Notes: generated by a model from the sequence alone, not told the origin. A DNA stretch of 64,000 nt from Bedellia somnulentella (GCA_963576735.1 OY755186.1:16665970-16729969); one strand, 5' to 3'. Positions 34,352 to 45,689 are shown, counted from the first letter of the stretch. A program made the numbers and translations.

Positions 34352-36380
34352 TATTGTATTTGATTGTATTTGAACGGGTAATTTTCCGCAAGTCGACGTC
34401 TTTTGTGCGCCTGTTTTGCGTGATGAAGGGATGGCACTACTCTAGCCATCCCAGCTCACCAAGGAAGTTCAGGATCCCCCTAATATCCTTGAACACCTCA
34501 GGGAGCGACCTGGCGTCACCCAGGTGTGTTACCCTGTAATCCGCTACGCCTGTACACTCGAGGAGCACGTGCGCAGCTGTTTCCTCCTTCTCCATGCATG
34601 CTCTGCACAAAGGGCTATCTGTAACACCTAAAGTAAACAAGTGTTTGTTAAAAGGGCCATGCCCCGTGAGGGTGGCTGTGATCCAACTAATTTGTTTTTT
34701 GTTAAGTTTAAATAGTTTGTTAGTAAGTTTCTTGTTGAACCTGGGTAAAGCTGTTTTGGCTTGACTGCAGCCGCTTTCCGAGGACCAACATGCGTCCCAC
34801 TTACCTCGTATGGCCTTACGGACTATAGTTTTTAACTGATCGTTTGGTAGAGGCAGACATGGTTCTGGGCCTGTAAACGGGGTATCTGATCCTCTTCTGG
34901 CCAATTCGTCTGCTGCATCATTGCCGCGTGATCCGCTGTGTCCTTTGATCCATTGTATGGTAGTTTCATTGGTTTGCCCTATCACCGTTAGGGCTTTGTG
35001 ACATTCATATATGAGCCCTGATTTGCACTCGTAGCTCATTAGGGCTTGTAGGACTGATTTGCTGTCCGAGAGAATACGAATTGGAAGTTCTCTGATTTTC
35101 CTCGCTGTTACTGCTTGGGCGGCGAGTATGATTGCGAAGCATTCTGCCTGAAATATCGAATTCCAGGTGCCCATTGGTCTAGCTATTTTTATCTGCAAGT
35201 CTTCGGAGAATACCCCCGCTCCCGTGCCAGATTTAGTTTTAGAGCCGTCTGTAAATATCCTCACTTCCCTTTCATTGAGGCCTTCGTTCGGATTTTCTGT
35301 CAGCTGTATTTTGTACTTCTTGTCAAAGAGGTATAGTTTGGGTATCCTGTCGTTCACAGCTGATATTCTAGGTGTCTCTTTTACCATCCTGGTAAGGATT
35401 TCGGCGTGAGGGACTTTGTTGGATTTCCATAGTTTGTTTGCATTTAGTCTCACAGCTGAAGCAGTAGCTTCTTGCTTGATGAACAGGTGCAGTGGAGTTA
35501 AATTTAGCATTATTTCAAGGGCGGCGGTAGGGGCGGTTCTCATACATCCCGTAGCCGCTCTGCACACCAGTCTCTGAAAGCTTTGTAGTTTGCTTTGCAC
35601 TGTACTTAGCTCTGTTCGTTGCCACCAGGCAACAGCGCCGTAGCAGAGTATTGGTCGTATCACAGCTGTATACAACCATATGATTATTTTTGGGTTTAGA
35701 CCCCATCGTTTTCCTATCATGCTTCTGCATTGCCAGAATGCTATGCTGGCCTTCTTGAGTTTGCTCTCAATGTGGCAGCTCCAGTTTAATTTGCTATCAA
35801 GGATTACTCCCAGGTATTTTACAGTCGGTGAGAGCGTCAGTCTCTTGTTGAAAAGCTTAGGTAAGTTGTAGTTTTCTATTTTTCGCTTATTGGTGAACAT
35901 TACAAGCTCGGTTTTGTCCGGATTCACTGTCAGCCCGTGCCTTATGCACCACCTCTCTACTATTCGCAAGGCTGATTGCGTTACGTCACAGACTATACTT
36001 GCATATTTACCAGTTATCAGAATAGTAATATCATCAGCATATCCTATCGTGTAGAAATGTCTACTGTTGAGTTCTGAGATAAGGTCGTTCGCCACCAGGT
36101 TCCAGAGCAGCGGAGAGAGTACGCCACCCTGCGGACAACCTTTCATTACTTGAACCTTAGTCTGGTCTTCCGACACTATCACTCGGCTTTCAAGCATGTT
36201 TCCTATCCAGGTTGATAGCATTGGTGGGACTTGGTGCCTGTTTAAGGCTTCGTGAATGCTATCAAAATTTGTTTTATCAAAGGCTCCTTCGATGTCTAGG
36301 AAGCTTCCTAGACAGATGTTTTTATCTTTAATGGCTTCCTCTGCAACACATGTTACTGCATGTAAGGCGGATTCCGTGCC
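34352..36380 (-). mobile_element. Second LINE, nested and inverted, 13-bp duplication
   Basis: ATGTATGGCAGTG occurs at 34339-34351 and 36381-36393. The insert is 5' truncated inside its RT domain, and its 3' tail (minus strand) is made of CAAATA and CAATA units. Its single reading frame is open, so the insertion is probably fairly young. Confidence 0.9.
34437..36380 (-). pseudogene. RT-RNase H polyprotein of nested LINE, 5' truncated
   Basis: About 647 codons remain open. RT motifs: SFLDIEGAFDKTNFDS (A), GCPQGGVLSPLLWNLVAND (B), IGYADDITILI (C, YADD), LTVNPDKTELVMF. An RNase H domain follows, with acidic residues in IFTDGSKT, QAECFAI and ILSDSKS, and WIKGHSGSRGNDAADELA. A C-terminal CRAC...HVLLEC zinc-knuckle-like motif closes it. 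RT plus RNase H is found in I, R1 and LOA-type LINEs; the clade is not settled. Codons upstream of 36380 belong to the outer LINE, so the apparent Met start is not native. Confidence 0.88.
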
Positions 36381-36833
36381 ATGTATGGCAGTGAATGTTG
36401 GGTGTGGCGGAAGAAGCATGAAAGTAGAGTGAATGCAGTAGAAATGAGATCCCTCAGAAAAGTGTGTAATGTAAGGTTATGTGATCGTGTGAGGAATGAT
36501 GTGATTCGTGAAAGGCGTGGTGTAAAAGATGATATTGTAAGAAAGATAGAAAAAGGAATGTTGAGATGGTTTGGGCACATAGAGAGGATGGATGACAGTA
36601 AATTGGTGAAAGAGATATATAGAGCCAATGTGGAAGGTAATGTTAGTAGAGGACGACCTCGGAGGACACATTTGGATCAAATAGAAAATGTGCTCAAAAA
36701 GGCAGGTGTCCGCAGTATGAAGAATAAAAGAGCATGTATGAAAAGATTGATGGATGTAAACGAAGCCAGAGAGGTTTGCCAGGATCGTACAAGGTGGCGA
36801 TCGATAGTCTCTGCCTACCCCAATGGGAACTAA
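36381..36833 (+). pseudogene. LINE C-terminal domain (continuation of outer LINE)
   Basis: It encodes MYGSECWVWRKKHESRVNAV, MLRWFGHIERMDDSKLVKEI, VSRGRPRRTHLDQIENVL and QDRTRWRSIVSAYPNGN, then a stop. WFGHIERM and DRTRWRS are typical C-terminal motifs of this LINE type. Short pieces of this domain recur at 1, 14950, 20170 and 54199. Confidence 0.88.
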
Positions 36834-37121
36834 CGGCGTGAGAATATGTATGTATGTATGTATTTTAAGTTTTGTTACAATTTTTTTTGGGAATTTGATA
36901 CCATTATATGTTGAATATGTTTATCTTGATTTATCTAGTTATTGTAATTTTGTAACGAGTAAGCAATCTAAAGTATTCAATTGAAACATTTGCTACTTTA
37001 ACTGCTATAAACTGATAGCTTAATGAAAATCAACTTCTTCTTTCCGTAGCTCTTGTATAAGATAGCTAGCTGAGCTGGTGCTCTTTAAGTAACCCCATAC
37101 CTTCAAAACTCAGCTTGCTAT

Positions 37122-37321
37122 NNNNNNNNNNNNNNNNNNNNNNNNNNNNNNNNNNNNNNNNNNNNNNNNNNNNNNNNNNNNNNNNNNNNNNNNNNNNNNN
37201 NNNNNNNNNNNNNNNNNNNNNNNNNNNNNNNNNNNNNNNNNNNNNNNNNNNNNNNNNNNNNNNNNNNNNNNNNNNNNNNNNNNNNNNNNNNNNNNNNNNN
37301 NNNNNNNNNNNNNNNNNNNNN
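37122..37321. other. Assembly gap, 200 N
   Basis: A round 200 bases, so the true size is probably unknown. The left end of the hAT element is probably inside it. Confidence 0.98.
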
Positions 37322-37440
37322 CGAAATATTTTGATATTCGAATATTCGACTTTTTCCTTGTTAATATTCAAATTATTCGAATAAATAAAAAAGGCATCGA
37401 CTGCTATTATAATTAGGTTTTTTATTGCCAGTGTAACTTA

Positions 37441-37561
37441 GGGTGACTTGCCGATGCAAGAAAAAACAGCGCTTAAGCTAAACTGACTTTTGGGCTACAG
37501 AGGAAACGTCAAAAACAGCGAGACTTAGCACGCAGTTTAGTCTCGCATCGGCAAGTCACCC
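37441..37561. mobile_element. 121-bp MITE with TTA duplication
   Basis: Ends GGGTGACTTGCCGATGC and its exact complement, flanked by TTA (37438-37440 and 37562-37564). It is nested in the hAT element. A 3-bp TTA target fits PIF/Harbinger. Confidence 0.8.
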
Positions 37562-37966
37562 TTAGAGTCTTAATTTCTCTGAATCAAAAACAAATCTTAG
37601 TTTAAACAATCAGAATTTGGCCGCTAAGGTACAACCGCAGTCTTACTAATTAAAACACAGTCTTACAAATCAAAAAAATAACAAGTAACTCACTTGGAAT
37701 CTTTGATGTAAATATTAAATAACTCGAAATAAGTGTAAAATTCTAAATATTATTTTCGGTTCTTCGTAACGTCATTCACATCCATACGACACACATTGCA
37801 AAGTTAAGTACCTACATTACAAAACTTAAAAGATTCAAAAGAAAAATATTCAACTAAGAAACTATAAAAAACAATTATTCATGAGATCAAACTTTGCATA
37901 AATAATATAAAATATGTTTTAGGACTAAAAATTAACGTTTTCCTTGATAGTGCGACCTGAGGAAAC

Positions 37967-38767
37967 TCAGTCATCTTTTAAGGAACACCTTAAGTGGTTA
38001 CAGATATATTTTGCGGATGAGAACACTCTTTCACACTCTACACTTGTAGGTGGTATACACATGAGGAAGTCATATGCTTGGCTCAAATATATTTGTCTAG
38101 GTCCTCCTCTGTCAAATAGCGCCATTTGCATTTGCACTGACGTTTCCAATTCCTCTCTATCTGATACATTAGCGGTAGATGTCGAAGGAGTTGCTGAAAC
38201 GGTGTCATCTATCTGTCTTTTTAGTTGTTCTTTAAAGCTCATTTCAGGTTCGTCTGCTTCCCGGGCGGTCTCGCTGTGTTGCCGAAAATGAATTAAGGCC
38301 ATATCATCTTCGTCATCATCTTGGTCCTGTCTTTTAACATAGTATTTCTCGTTGATTTCGATGATTACTTCAACGATAGTGTTATTTCCTCGTGATGGAA
38401 AGTAAGACGAAGCTGGCTCTGCGTAATATTTACTGGGATTGTGCAGATATTTCAAAGTGCAGATTAGGTTTTTCAGGCGTCTTTGAGCTATACTTTTTTT
38501 GAGAGCTTTAAGTAATCTGTCACTAATAAAGCTGTTTGTCGCTTGAAGTTTCGCAACCATGAATTGCAATACTGTTTCTGCAGTAAGCAGATTTGCTTTT
38601 TCTTGACAAAGCGCCTCTACTGTTGCCTTTACAATATTGAGTGAAGTGGACAACTCTTGCAGTGAAGCCAGCTCAGCCGAAGTAAAGGTGATGTCATTCT
38701 TCAAATCAATCAGGGTTTTCATGACAGGGTCTTTCAGAGCCAAAAATCTCGTGACCACATCGGCCAT
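37967..38767 (-). pseudogene. hAT transposase, C-terminal part, broken upstream
   Basis: A 266-codon open frame ends with YDFLMCIPPTSVECERVFSS and AKYICNHLRCSLKDD, the hAT dimerisation domain with its CERVFSSA signature. An acidic stretch (DQDDDEDD) precedes it. Upstream of the first Met the homology continues (DLVDCKTR), but a TGA stands before SSM and a frame change follows. The catalytic N-terminal half is missing or unrecognisable. It is not active. Confidence 0.8.
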
Positions 38768-39203
38768 ACTACTTCACCTGGTTTTGCAATCAACCAAATC
38801 AACAAGATCAACCCCATTTTTTCATGTTCTTCTTGGAGATATTTGTCAAAAAACTCGTATTCTCGAGGTCCCGATCTTTTCCAAGCAGTTCCGAGCTTTG
38901 CCGAATCCTGTCGCGAAACGTTCGCGCGCGTAATTTAAATTTTATTGGTATTTTGGGCAAATCTAAGTTCTGAATTTGGCGTTTAGGAAATTGATCGAAT
39001 ATCGCAGATTCAGTATTCGAATATTCGAGCCAGTTTATTATTCGAATTATTCGAATATTCGAATGCAGGCCCTAGTCGTGGGTAAGCTCAAGTTGACATA
39101 GTTTGACTTATCCACGGCATATCACCAATTGACGATAGTAAGTTGGAATTGAGAGGGTTTGGTATGTAATCAAGCGCGTAGGCAGCGTTGGCATCCGTCC
39201 TAG

Positions 39204-39276
39204 ACGATTTCGGCACGACAGCGCGCCTCACCACGACCTTATGGAGATCGACTTCTCGCACTCGCCTAAGACTAAG
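39204..39276 (+). CDS. IRS: IRS exon 9a
   Basis: The exon is supported by phase and content, not by similarity search. Exon 8 leaves in phase 2 and exon 10 must be entered in phase 0, and this 73-nt stretch does exactly that. Acceptor GTCCTAG; donor AAG|GTAGGT. It encodes RRFRHDSAPHH and DLMEIDFSHSPKTK. An in-frame alternative acceptor lies at 39185 (GTAGGCAG), adding six residues. It is much more GC-rich than its surroundings. A second version lies at 39711. Confidence 0.72.
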
Positions 39277-39416
39277 GTAGGTCGGATAGATACGTGTCAC
39301 TGATTTGTATTTCTTTGTGATAATGTGCAAGTTTTGTTGTTAAGTATCCAAAAAATCGATTTCCATGATCACATAGTTTGATCCGTCCACGGCATTTCAC
39401 AAAATGACAATAGTAA

Positions 39417-39651
39417 TAAATAAAGAAAAGAAAAATTTTGACACAGGCGGGAATCACCCCCGTCGCTCTGCCAATTAAGCTACCGTGTCAATGACTACCA
39501 GCGCAAAATTCTTATATCCTTTATTTTTTTTACACGTTTAAGTAGTGTTTGCGTTTCCTACCTCCGAATTTTACTAATTCGGAAGTATTACTATTTATTA
39601 GTAATAATCCCCACATGAGGTTTTCAGGAAGAAAAATAAAGATTTAAATGT
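39417..39651 (-). repeat. tRNA-bearing repeat (family C) with 9-bp duplication
   Basis: CAATAGTAA flanks it (39408-39416 and 39652-39660). On the minus strand it reads CCTCATGTGGGGATTATTAC, an AATTCGGA hairpin, then a shortened tRNA-like part (39440-39489, anticodon arm deleted), then a short T-rich end. The tRNA-like part is at the 3' side, unlike an ordinary SINE. Confidence 0.75.
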
Positions 39652-39710
39652 CAATAGTAAGTTTGATTTGAGAGGGTTTGGTATGTAAGTGCGCGCGCCT
39701 GTAGCTGCAG

Positions 39711-39768
39711 ACGATTCCCGCAAGACAGCGCGCTAGACCATGATCTGATGAACTCGCCTAAGACTAAA
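39711..39768 (+). CDS. IRS: IRS exon 9b, alternative copy of exon 9a
   Basis: The frame stays open: RRFPQDSALDHDLM and NSPKTK. Acceptor GTAGCTGCAG, donor AAA|GTAACA. It is 58 nt, also phase 2 to 0, because it lacks 15 nt (five codons of the MEIDFSH stretch) relative to 9a. It may be a mutually exclusive alternative exon or a decaying duplicate; the weaker donor (+4, +5) favours decay, the better acceptor and open frame favour use. Confidence 0.5.
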
Positions 39769-39965
39769 GTAACATGTCGTCTAGGTAAATGATTGAAGAA
39801 CTTACGATAGGTGATTAAACAAGTTCCGTTATAATTCGTTTTTAGTGATAGTGTACAACATTTGTTGTGAATTAGTGTTGTGTTGATACTGAATATCGAT
39901 ATAATTTTTGGAAATATGTATGTCAATCTATGTTAACTTAACCTATACGTTTGGACCCCCCACAG

Positions 39966-40538
39966 GTGATAGTGGTCGGCACCCCGCCCCGCCCCCGCCT
40001 GGACGAGTACGTGTCCATCCCCCCGCGCCACCCGCCGCCCTCCGGCTACGTCGACATGCGGCCCGGCGACATACCACGTGACATCTCGCGAGACGCCTCC
40101 TTGGAAATGCTGCGAGATTCACTCAAAATATCGCTGGACCCGTTGGAAGACGCGTTGAACGACTCGTCGCCCGATCTGCCGAGCGATCTGTCACGGAACG
40201 TGAAGCGTAGTGACCCGATCCCGGTGCAGTCTCGGCGAGCGGTCGACGGATACGTCGAGATGACGTACGGAGCGAAACAACCGCCGAAGCCAGTTGTAGC
40301 TCCGAAGATGGATTGCGTAGTGAATAGTGTTGTTGAGAAAAGTGATAGTGTATCGACGGAAGTGAAATCCGAAGTGCCGTGTACTGAGGCGACTCCTGTC
40401 GTTGGTTCTCCATATTTGCACTACGCGGCGCTACAATTGGAGCCGCGGGCCGCCACCGCCGCCGCCCCGGCCGTGACGTCACGCCTCTACTCGCAAATCG
40501 ACTTCACTCGCAGCGACGAAATCGCCGACCACAACTAG
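39966..40538 (+). CDS. IRS: IRS exon 10: tyrosine-motif tail and stop
   Basis: Acceptor CCCCCACAG, phase 0, 190 codons and TAG. It encodes VIVVGTPPRPRLDEYVSI, then SGYVDMRPGDIPRDISRD, VDGYVEMTYGAKQPP and RLYSQIDFTRSDEIADHN. YVDM and YVEM are PI3-kinase-type YxxM sites; LYSQIDF near the end resembles the C-terminal tyrosine motif that recruits SHP2-type phosphatases in this family (inference). PPRPRL is proline-rich. The exon is GC-rich. The ATG in the TTG-started frame upstream is not a real start. Confidence 0.93.
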   Translation: MIVVGTPPRPRLDEYVSIPPRHPPPSGYVDMRPGDIPRDISRDASLEMLRDSLKISLDPLEDALNDSSPDLPSDLSRNVKRSDPIPVQSRRAVDGYVEMTYGAKQPPKPVVAPKMDCVVNSVVEKSDSVSTEVKSEVPCTEATPVVGSPYLHYAALQLEPRAATAAAPAVTSRLYSQIDFTRSDEIADHN

Positions 40539-41698
40539 TCTAGTGAGTAGTCTTACCATCGGGATCAAATACGATCAATGCAATTACATGAGGCGATGAA
40601 TAAGTTTTAAATGAATTTTTATACGCGCAATGCCGCTCTTTTATTCGGGTTTTTATTGCTATGTTAAGAGATAGTTCACAATCGCTGACAATACCGGATC
40701 GATACAAATTTATTATATATAAATAATATGATATACTAAGTATTGAAAACCCAGTGGATTTAAAATAATTAAAAAGTTAAATTGGCTTGAATAAAATTCA
40801 ACCAAACAAATTAATTGAGTTATCATATATTCTGTTGTATTTCAAATACTTGTTTTTGTGTAAATTTGATCCCGATTTATTTGCCTCGAGTATAGTCGAC
40901 CGCCATGTATCGTGTAAGTTTAGATAACCGAAATATTGTAAATACCATGTATAGTGGAGTGAACAGCTCCAGTATTGAAATCCCTAGTTGAAAATGCTTT
41001 ACTTTAGAAAACAACTCTTCAAACGATTTTGTCCTTGTTATATTTCCCAATTCAATAAATTCGATACACCACCGGTTAGCAGAGTTAAAAATACTTTATA
41101 TCGTAAGTTAATAATGTTGAATGATTTCGTTGATTTTCGGCTAAAATATATTATGGTAAATGACCACAGATAATAAATATTAACCGTACTGCTTCAACAA
41201 GAATAGTCTGATGTGTTATCAGTTTTGACTTCAAGTTATTTAGAAATATAAGATTGCGATTCTAATGAATTCCATAAAACTGAAATGGATACTAATAGCG
41301 CGTTGAACCAAAAATATCAAGTTTTATAAATCAAAAATGCTAATAATAGTCACATTAAAATACCTAAAGCATAAGCTGAATATCTATGCGTTGTAATGGA
41401 ATATATATAAATATATATAAACTATAATTGTGGTGTTCATGAGTTAGTCAGCTTTATCTGAAGCTTAAAAATATATTCTATATATAAAAAGTGTAAGTTT
41501 AAAATGAAGTTTGCGGTGGCTTAAGCGAGACTTTAACCAAATGTCCCTCTATAACTAAATATTAATTACTTCGACGGAGAGTGAGTTGAACATTGTATTT
41601 TAAAAATGTTAATAAAAATGCGAAAAAGAAGCAGACATGATCGGGAACATAAAGGTATTTAAACGATTAAATATTTATAGTATTACAAAATTTAAGTT
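40539..41698. other. IRS 3' UTR and downstream, extent unknown
   Basis: AT-rich with several AATAAA-like hexamers (for example near 40789, 41055 and 41171). No single poly(A) site can be chosen. No coding. Confidence 0.4.
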
Positions 41699-41875
41699 AA
41701 AACGGCGATAGGCCTGCCCCCTATCACGTGAGTACACTGTCTAAGCAAAACGTGGGTGCCTTCTCTGGAAACTAGATGGCGCTTGCCATGTGAGTTCAGG
41801 AGTATTGGTACCTCTGCCAACCCCTTCGGGGATAAACGGCGTGAACGTTTATGTTTATGTTATGTTATGTTAAGT
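41699..41875 (+). repeat. SINE-B, 5' truncated
   Basis: It begins at AAAACGGCGATAGGCCTGCC and ends with the CCCTTCGGGG hairpin and TTATG tail. It shares the GAAACTAGATGGCGCTTGCC variant with 56826 and 59916, so these three form a subfamily. Confidence 0.85.
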
Positions 41876-44800
41876 TAATTGCGCACTATTTACATATATT
41901 TTGTACCCGAAGATTACATTGCAAGATTGTCACTCTCAAAGTTATAAATTTTCATAACGGTTTAGACAATGACAATTTTGCAACATGCTATACTAAAACT
42001 GCAATAGCTATGTTGTCAGTGGGCCAATATTTGTTTAAAATACAGCAATGATTATGGAATAACCAAAATACACATATTTTTTTTAAGTAGCAATGTTTAA
42101 ATTGCGAACTGTTTCTCGATCTTTTCTGCGCTCAATATTAAATAATTGAGTATGTTTGAGTACAATCCAATGATTAAAACAATACATATGTTGATAGTAA
42201 AATAGTTACATTTTACTATCAAGCGTTGTTTTACTACAAAATAATGTAAACAATGTAATAAATTCACACTCTACTTCTGTCCGTTAATCACTCACTCGAA
42301 GTCGGTTAAGCATAAGTTACTTTAATCACCAAAGTGTGTAAGACTATAAACTTAATAAAATAGTGTAACTAAGTATAAAATAACGTTTAAAAAAGCTATT
42401 GTATTTTTATACATAAAAATATCACTAATACAGCTTAAGGATAAAAATATAGGATACTATTTGTACCACTCCTTTCAGGTAGATGAAATGGGGTCCTTTC
42501 AACTCTTCAATATTTCTCTTTAGTATCGAACCTAATTTATTAGTGGCTTTAATTGATAAGGCTTACTAGCTTTTTTTTAAATATTGTTACTAAAGTCCAA
42601 ATATATTGAAAAGTTTAGTCGCGATTTAAAATTATTTGCTCTTTGGTGGTTAAGTAACCTCAAGTGACTTTGTCAGAGATGTTTACAAATAGTGGTGGGG
42701 AACGATGAAATTAAATCTGTTTAGTAGAACATAAGTGACACCAGTGTTGCCATTTTGAAATCATATTCAATCATTTTATTACTCGTGTAAACACATTTGT
42801 GGCATGTTATTACAAGTGACACCTTTCAATATTTTCTCTGACAGGAAAACATAAATAGATGATTTTAATGTATAAAATATTGTCAAGTTCGGTTTTTATA
42901 TTATTAAGCTTAAATGGTTATTCCTCTGTTTCTGCCCAATGATTCATTCCAGTGCAAATTTTAAATAATTATAAGCATTGCACATTAGTTCAGTCCTATT
43001 TTGTACTGCTAATCCTTGATATTCTTGCAATTTTAACTAGAACTTGTCCTGAACTGTCCCATGGGAATGACACTCAAAGACTTGAAGGTAATATGCACCA
43101 AACCGCTGTGACCTCGTGAATGTTAGATGATATCAAACAATACATGAAAATAAACTACGGTTTTTTATCTTTTACAAAACAATGTCACCAAAGGGTTTTT
43201 TTTCATGATTCCCGATCGGATGAATAATATCTGTTTTTTGGTCAAGTTATGTAAGATAACTTTTAGTTTTTTTTTAAGACAAGAAGGTGGTATTTTAATG
43301 CAAGTAGAATGGTAAGGTTATAGTAATGAAATAGTGTGTTCAATAGCTATTGTTTATTATTTAATAGTTACTTTATAGCCTCGCATTATAATAGAGTATC
43401 GAGTTAAGTAAGTTTATTTTCCTAAATGATAAAAGATAATGTGTTCGTCGTTCCCCGAATAGAACAAAAGAAAAAACAATTAAAATGTATTTCTAGTTGT
43501 ACATACATTTTAATACCTAAAATAGTTTAGAAGAATATAATGAATAAAACGGTTGTGAGAGGGGCCTAAAATACACCCGTAATTATTTCCATAGACGGAA
43601 AAGGCTTTGGCGCGTAATTTCATATTTAAATGTTACACTTTACCTTTTCCTATTACAGTTTTCGCATTTTTGAAAAACAATTTAATTATGGTATGAGATA
43701 ATAATATAGAAACTATTTTATCAACAAAAGTAATATTTGTCTTGATCAGATCACTTGAAATGTTCGCGCCAAAATCTTAACAGATAAAAGATAAACAAAC
43801 ATATTTACCAATTGTGTTCTCTGAAAGTTACTCGCGTCGCGCACTTGTAAAAATGCTAATGAACATTTATCTATTGTGGAGTTTGTCCGCTTTTGTATCA
43901 CATCCGAGCGAAAGTTATACAATTTGTCCAATTTTAGGGAGATCTCCGAAGTCACACTTCAAAATGTTATCTCGAGTTGTATTGTTAAAATACAGATTTA
44001 ACTCTTGGTCCTGCCTCGTCTGTAATCTGTGCAAACCAAAAGAGGAGACTTTAGGTCTCACTTTGTTACGTGATTTTTATAAAAAAATAGTTATCTGTTT
44101 TTAGTGTTATTGTAAATTGTTAAAATATTGTTTCCATATATGTCATACAAAAGCGGATATCTTCCAGAAATAGAATGGCTTAGTTTGAATGTATTAATGT
44201 TATTGTTCTTATTTTTAACGTATTATACATATATCTGTAAGCATTGTTGAATAGTCACGACTAGAGTTAATCATCCAAGTCGGTTATTTAGAATTATAGT
44301 CACAAATGGATAAGCTGAGTGCCAATTACTTTTCTTCCTGCTGTTATTCAGTTGTAGACTAATTGCGATTGTTGTATAGTGGAGAAAGTTGCAATTGTGG
44401 AAAGGGAATGCTTGTTGTGTAATCGTTTTTGTTCACACAAAAGAATTACAAGAAAAGTATACGGTATTTGTGCATGAGATGCTTATGTCAATTAATCATA
44501 TCTGTTTCAGAAATGGATCGGTTTTAATGTTTGCAAATGTGCCTTTATGCAAGGTGTATAAGTTTTCGATTGACAAAGATTGAGTATAAAGTGTGCAAAG
44601 GGGCTTTTTATGTATGTTTAAAATGGTTTTTTGAACATATTTGGAAACTAAAATCATGCTGTTGTTTTGATAACATAAATGAGTATAAGAGAAATAAATT
44701 TTAATAATACTTTTCGTTTAACTTAACAAAAAAATTATCGTATTAATGATTTAAAAAACATGCATTAATAGCCAACATTAAAAATATTTAGATTAAATCG

Positions 44801-45440
44801 CAAAAGAAGAGTGAATAAAAAAAACTCTTTCCCAAAGCGAAATTTATAGAGAAATTATTCAATTCTCGCCACACTATCTCTCTGTCATTGTCTATTCTTT
44901 TAAAATGGACAAGGTTCAATTATAAAGATGTACTTTCGAAACGAGAATTACAGAAACATTAGGTTTTCATATACGAGATAACTAAACGAAAATTTTGCTC
45001 CACTTGAAACACTAAGATAAACAATGTTATTATATCCGTTTAAAAAAACAGCTTAATTTTGGATATATATTTCAAAAATTAAAAAGGCTTTTACGATTTT
45101 ATTTGGAAACCGCTTAAAAGCAGTTTTAAAACGATTGCCAATGGTCTACAAATGAATATTACAAAAAACGTTCAACTATGTACCTAATATTATTATAAAA
45201 TACAATAGTTTTATATAGAATGTATTTAAAATACTATGTGGTTGAATTTAAAAAGAAGTTATCTCTATATGTATGGAACTTATTAGTTTGTAATCTAGTC
45301 ACAATATTTTTTCGTTTTCCTTGTTACAATCTTTTTTGTTCTAAAATAATTTTAATTAATGTTTAAATAATTAAGAGAAGTAGTGCTTAGTTTGACAGCA
45401 ATTATAAAATATATGGCAACCCGCATATTTAAACCAAAAA
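41876..45440. other. Intergenic, IRS to VRK, no gene seen
   Basis: Very AT-rich. Frames at 43746-44104 and 44389-44583 show no domain. No RNA genes were seen. Confidence 0.5.
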
Positions 45441-45689
45441 TACATACATACATATACTCACGGCTTTAAATCCCTAGAAGGGGTAGCCAGAGTTAAGGAA
45501 TAAGAAACTCCTCAGCCACTTTTGGAAAATTGATTGGGAAAAAAATGGTTAAATAAAGGTTGTTGGTGATGGGTCTCCAACCGCATCGCTCAAAAATCCC
45601 TTAAAGGCCCCAATACCGTTAGTCGCCTCTTACGTACACCCACCGGAAGAAATGGGGAAGTGCTATTCTAAGCCGACACTACACAGCAA
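45441..45689 (-). repeat. SINE-A, full length
   Basis: Clean copy between the convergent genes. Confidence 0.88.

Larger units (their letters stand above)
33119..36862 (+). mobile_element. 5'-truncated LINE with 8-bp target duplication
   Basis: TTTTAAGT flanks it (33111-33118 and 36863-36870). It is open from the left edge (FEKEDSSISSPISSNVDWND), covers the reverse transcriptase and C-terminal parts, and ends CCCAATGGGAACTAACGG then CGTGAGAATATG and a TATG tail. It lies in IRS intron 8, same strand as the gene, and is split by another LINE. There is no 5' endonuclease part. Confidence 0.85.
37322..39074 (-). mobile_element. hAT element, left end lost in the gap
   Basis: Repeats of ATTCGAATATTCGA mark both ends, and the right end is ATTCGAATGCAGGCCCTA (TAGGGCCTGCATTCGAAT read inward), a hAT-type end. 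The left terminus is not visible, so the 8-bp target duplication cannot be checked. Confidence 0.7.
39096..39900 (+). repeat. Tandem duplication of about 275 bp containing IRS exon 9
   Basis: Unit 1 (39096-39370) and unit 2 (39371-about 39900, less an insertion at 39417-39651) share ACATAGTTTGA, CCACGGCAT, GAGAGGGTTTGGTATGTAA and the exon itself. The second unit carries a later insertion. Confidence 0.8.
9043..40538 (+). other. IRS: IRS (chico) gene, span of coding exons
   Basis: Ten coding exons join in frame: 364, 190, 126, 137, 303, 105, 106, 93, 73 and 573 nt, total 2070 nt, 689 residues plus stop. The order is a PH domain (residues about 10-115), a PTB/IRS domain (about 122-235), then a low-complexity tail with YCEM (about Y434), YVDM (about Y527) and YVEM (about Y595). 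In the family such YxxM motifs recruit the SH2 domains of PI3-kinase after phosphorylation by the insulin receptor. The protein acts at the inner face of the plasma membrane. From memory it is shorter than fly chico (about 970 residues). The linker between PH and PTB is very short, so an extra exon in the 11-kb intron 1 is possible, though none is needed for the phase. Confidence 0.88.

Noticed and set aside
34352..34539. C-terminal extension of the outer LINE frame
   Set aside because: It reads into the antisense of the nested LINE; the true continuation starts at 36381.
39049..39083. GCAG|GCCCTAGTCGTGG|GTAAGC as a possible IRS exon
   Set aside because: In the required phase it meets TAG, and it lies on the hAT terminus.
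40123..40482. Minus-strand frame of 119 codons
   Set aside because: Antisense to GC-rich IRS exon 10.
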